Assembly: GCA_021731205.1 (NCBI GenBank)
Contig: JAKFXV010000202.1
Span: 1 to 7,709 of the forward strand
DNA: 7,709 nt
DNA from: Nocardioides sp.
GTDB taxonomy: Bacteria > Actinomycetota > Actinomycetes > Propionibacteriales > Nocardioidaceae
Direction of reading: 5' to 3'
Shown here: one piece after another, positions 5,589-7,709 of the stretch
Numbering within the stretch: position 1 is the stretch's first letter
Layout of the letters: each line of letters begins with the position of its first letter
Position numbers and translations under genes: made by a program
Notes under the pieces: model-generated
What the model was told of the DNA's origin: nothing
The model's input: only the letters and a program-made list of their open reading frames with translations
Databases searched by the model: none

Positions 5589-6371
5589 ATGACCGATCGA
5601 CAACTGCTCCCCCTCCTGCCGGGCGACAGCTTCCAGCGGGTGCTGTGTGTGGTGGCGCACCCCGATGACGTGGAGTACGGCACCTCGCCAGCCGTGGCGG
5701 TCTGGACCGCAGCCGGCGCGGAGGTCTCCTATCTGCTGCTCACCCGAGGCGAGGCCGGCATGGACAGCCTCGACCCCGCCGCCACCGCCGAACTGCGGGT
5801 TCGGGAACAGATCGACGCCTGTCACGCCGTGGGTGTCGAGCGGGTCGACTTCCTGGACTACCCCGACGGAGTGCTGGAGTACTCACTGCAGATGCGCCGC
5901 GACATCACCCGAGCGATCCGGGCCTTCCGCCCCGATGCCGTCGTGCTCGGGTCGTGGGACGTCGAGTTCGTCGCCGGCCTCAATCAGGCCGACCATCGGG
6001 TGGCGGGGCTCGCGGCTCTGGACGCGATCCGCGACGCGGGCAACCGCTGGGTCTTCACCGATCTGATCGAGGAGGGTCTGGCGCCGCACTCCGTGCGTTG
6101 GCTCCTCGTCGGCGGACACTCACAGCCGACCCACGGGGTGGACGTGACCGGCGAAGCGCTGGAGCGAGGCATCGCCGCCCTGGAGGCACACGCCCAGTAC
6201 TTGGCGACGATCCCGGGACACCCGCCCGTCCCGCTGATGATCGGCGGGATCACCCGCATGCAGGGCCAGGCAGTCGGGGTGCCCAACGCGGTGCTGTTCC
6301 GGGCCTGGGACTTCCAGGCCCCGCCCCCGATCATGACCCGGATGCTGGCCGAACAGGGCAACGCAGACTGA
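5589..6371 (+). CDS. PIG-L/LmbE-family zinc-dependent deacetylase
   Basis: A 260-residue cytosolic enzyme of usual family length with no signal peptide. The signature AHPDDVEYG lies at residues 23-31: His24 and Asp27 are expected zinc ligands and Asp26 the general base, as in MshB. The third ligand is His136 in NQADHRVAG. Family members hydrolyse the amide of N-acetylglucosamine-type groups or related conjugates; in actinobacteria they include MshB (mycothiol biosynthesis) and Mca (mycothiol S-conjugate amidase), as well as antibiotic and lipid deacetylases. The N-terminal leader LLPLLPGDSFQRVLCVVAHPDD and the short length make it a general PIG-L protein, not a clear MshB or Mca. It follows a DinB/mycothiol-transferase-like gene after nine bases, which suggests joint expression and perhaps a shared thiol substrate (inference). 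It ends 11 bases from the convergent MMPL gene. Confidence 0.88.
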   Translation: MTDRQLLPLLPGDSFQRVLCVVAHPDDVEYGTSPAVAVWTAAGAEVSYLLLTRGEAGMDSLDPAATAELRVREQIDACHAVGVERVDFLDYPDGVLEYSLQMRRDITRAIRAFRPDAVVLGSWDVEFVAGLNQADHRVAGLAALDAIRDAGNRWVFTDLIEEGLAPHSVRWLLVGGHSQPTHGVDVTGEALERGIAALEAHAQYLATIPGHPPVPLMIGGITRMQGQAVGVPNAVLFRAWDFQAPPPIMTRMLAEQGNAD

Positions 6372-6386
6372 CCGGCGGCGGGTCAG
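6368..6386. terminator. Small symmetric hairpin holding both convergent stop codons
   Basis: CTGACC (6368-6373) pairs perfectly with GGTCAG (6381-6386) around a seven-base GGCGGCG loop. The left arm contains the TGA stop of the PIG-L gene (6369-6371) and the right arm contains the minus-strand TGA of the MMPL gene (6383-6385). It could act as a bidirectional terminator, but the stem is only six pairs and has no T-run. Confidence 0.35.
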
Positions 6387-7709
6387 GCCTCGCTCAGGCC
6401 GTACTTCGCGTGGAACCGGGCCAGCGGGGCCGGCGCCCACCAGTTCCAGCGGCCCGCCACCCGCATCAGCGCGGGCACCAGCAGGCCGCGCACCACGGTG
6501 GCGTCGAGCAGGATGGCGAAGGCGATGCCGAAGCCGAGCTGTTTGATGCTGGTGACACCGCTGCTGACGAACGAGGCGAACACGACGGCCAAGAGCAGAG
6601 CCGCGGCCGTGATGATCCGTCCGGAGCGCTGCAGACCGAGGGCCACCGCTTCGGTGGTGTCCCGACCGGCATCGTGCTCCTCCTTGATCCGAGACAGCAA
6701 GAAGACCTCGTAGTCCATCGACAGGGCGAAGGTGGTGACGGCGATCAGCACCGCGATCGAGGTGTCGATCCCACCCGTGACCGTGAAGTCGCCGACGAGC
6801 CAACCGAGGTGGCCCTCCTGGAAGATCCAGACCAGGACGCCCATCGCGGCGGCCAGGCTGAGGACGTTGAGCACCACTGCCTTGAGGGGCAACAAGATGC
6901 TGCCGGTGTAGAGGAACAGGATCGTGACCGTGGCCAGGGCCACCCAGGCGAGGGCCCACTGGCCGCGTTGGGCGATGGCCGACTGCGAGTCGGCGAACTG
7001 GGCGGCCGAGCCGCCGACCAGTGCATTCGGCGAAGGTGCCGGCACGTCGCGGATCTCTTGGACCTGGTCGCGCGCGGGGTTGGTCAGCGCCGCCAGGTTG
7101 CTCACCAGGCTGATCCGGGCGTCCTCCTCGGTGAGGAACGTCGCGGGGAACGGATTGGGCGCGACCGCACTGCCCGCGACGTAGACGCTGCTGGCCGTCG
7201 TCACTCGGACGACGTCGTCGAGCCGTGACAACGAGGCGGCGTACTCCTCGACGCCCGCAGTGTCGTCGGCCGCTCCGGGAAGGACGATGTCGACGGGAGT
7301 GGCTTCTTGACCCGGGAAGCGCTCCGAGAGCACCGCACTCGCGCGGGCGGCGGGGTCCGAGGGTGGCAGCACTCGAGCATCGGTCTGGGTGAACGACACC
7401 GACAGCCCGGGGGCCGCAAGGACGCCCAGCGCGACGATCGTCGCCACCAGCACCGGCCATGGCCGCTTCATGACGAAGCGGGCGACCGACGACCACAGGC
7501 CGACGTCGGTCGGAGCCAGGTCACCGCGCCGGACCTTCAGCCGGTCGACACGGGGCCCCAAGATCGCGAGCAGGGCCGGCAGTGCGGTGAGCGAGGTGAC
7601 CACGGCGAGCAGGGTGACGGCGATGCCTGAGTAGCCGAACGACTTCAAGAAGTACTGCGGGAAGAACAGCAGCGAGCCCAGCACGACGGCCACGGTGAGG
7701 CCGGAGACC
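6383..7709 (-). CDS. MMPL/RND-family membrane transporter, C-terminal part (5' end outside window)
   Basis: 441 residues are visible; the frame is still open at the right edge, so the N-terminal portion (first helices and first periplasmic domain) is missing. The first visible codons (VSGLTVAVVLGS) lie in a helix of the N-terminal membrane half, not at a true start. Counting from there, helices fall at about 25-49 and 84-103, a periplasmic domain at 104-247, then five helices at about 250-267, 273-295, 313-330, 363-383 and 388-412. SMDYEVFLLSRIKEE carries the Asp-Tyr pair (Asp codon 6713-6715) that matches the proton-relay position in the second half of MmpL proteins. Such proton-driven transporters export lipids, siderophores or drugs; the substrate is not readable here. 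It converges on the PIG-L gene with an 11-base gap, so the two are not co-transcribed. Confidence 0.9.
   Translation of the reverse strand, partial: VSGLTVAVVLGSLLFFPQYFLKSFGYSGIAVTLLAVVTSLTALPALLAILGPRVDRLKVRRGDLAPTDVGLWSSVARFVMKRPWPVLVATIVALGVLAAPGLSVSFTQTDARVLPPSDPAARASAVLSERFPGQEATPVDIVLPGAADDTAGVEEYAASLSRLDDVVRVTTASSVYVAGSAVAPNPFPATFLTEEDARISLVSNLAALTNPARDQVQEIRDVPAPSPNALVGGSAAQFADSQSAIAQRGQWALAWVALATVTILFLYTGSILLPLKAVVLNVLSLAAAMGVLVWIFQEGHLGWLVGDFTVTGGIDTSIAVLIAVTTFALSMDYEVFLLSRIKEEHDAGRDTTEAVALGLQRSGRIITAAALLLAVVFASFVSSGVTSIKQLGFGIAFAILLDATVVRGLLVPALMRVAGRWNWWAPAPLARFHAKYGLSEA

Noticed and set aside
6383..6400. Tandem TCAGGCC at 6383-6389 and 6394-6400
   Set aside because: Lies inside the MMPL C-terminal codons (a repeated Gly-Leu-type codon pattern); no sign of function or of target-site duplication.
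5954..7228. 424-residue plus-strand open frame across the PIG-L and MMPL genes
   Set aside because: Low-complexity Gly/Arg/Asp/Gln-rich translation, out of frame with PIG-L and antisense to clear MMPL membrane helices.
6120..7496. 458-residue minus-strand open frame overlapping the MMPL gene
   Set aside because: Another frame of the same strand has the unmistakable MMPL sequence; this one is Arg/Gly/Pro-rich with no membrane segments.
1..7709. Search by eye for mobile elements, CRISPR arrays, tRNA genes, riboswitches and toxin-antitoxin pairs
   Set aside because: No terminal repeats with transposase, no regularly spaced repeats, no cloverleaf, no conserved leader and no small paired genes were seen; the window is ordinary chromosomal coding DNA.

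Overview
The window is a short, gene-dense piece of chromosome from a high-GC Gram-positive bacterium, most likely an actinomycete (Nocardioides- or Streptomyces-like; genus not resolvable). Three things point there: G/C at almost every third codon position, frequent GTG starts, and the families present (SARP/BTAD-ATPase regulator, TIGR03086-type DinB protein, PIG-L deacetylase, MMPL transporter). There are seven protein genes, the last one cut by the right edge. I see no tRNA, rRNA, CRISPR, insertion sequence or phage gene, and no gene-free stretch longer than 84 bases beyond the left-edge leader.

Left block (1-4464). A class I SAM-dependent methyltransferase (48-824, +) converges on a very large regulator (799-4011, -), and their coding ends overlap by 26 bases. 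The regulator combines an OmpR-type winged helix, a BTAD domain, an AAA ATPase domain and a long TPR-like C-terminus. Divergent from it, across 84 bases with operator-like repeats, is a small cupin protein (4096-4464, +) with a clear Shine-Dalgarno site. The obvious reading is a regulator controlling its divergent cupin neighbour and itself.

Middle block (4478-6371). A four-helix DoxX-like membrane protein (4478-4942, -) ends 13 bases from the cupin gene. It is divergent from a two-gene unit made of a DinB/mycothiol-dependent-isomerase-like protein (5010-5579, +) and a PIG-L zinc deacetylase (5589-6371, +), separated by 9 bases. All three starts have a TANNNT hexamer 6-7 bases upstream, the arrangement expected for leaderless transcripts in actinobacteria.

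Right block (6383-7709). This is the C-terminal part of an MMPL/RND-family membrane transporter on the minus strand. It converges on the deacetylase gene, and an 11-base gap lies within a small hairpin that contains both stop codons.

I see no convincing previously undescribed multi-gene system. The best leads are the regulator-cupin divergent pair with its inverted repeat, the DinB + PIG-L pair (both families have thiol-cofactor members, which suggests but does not prove a mycothiol link), and the run of leaderless-type starts.
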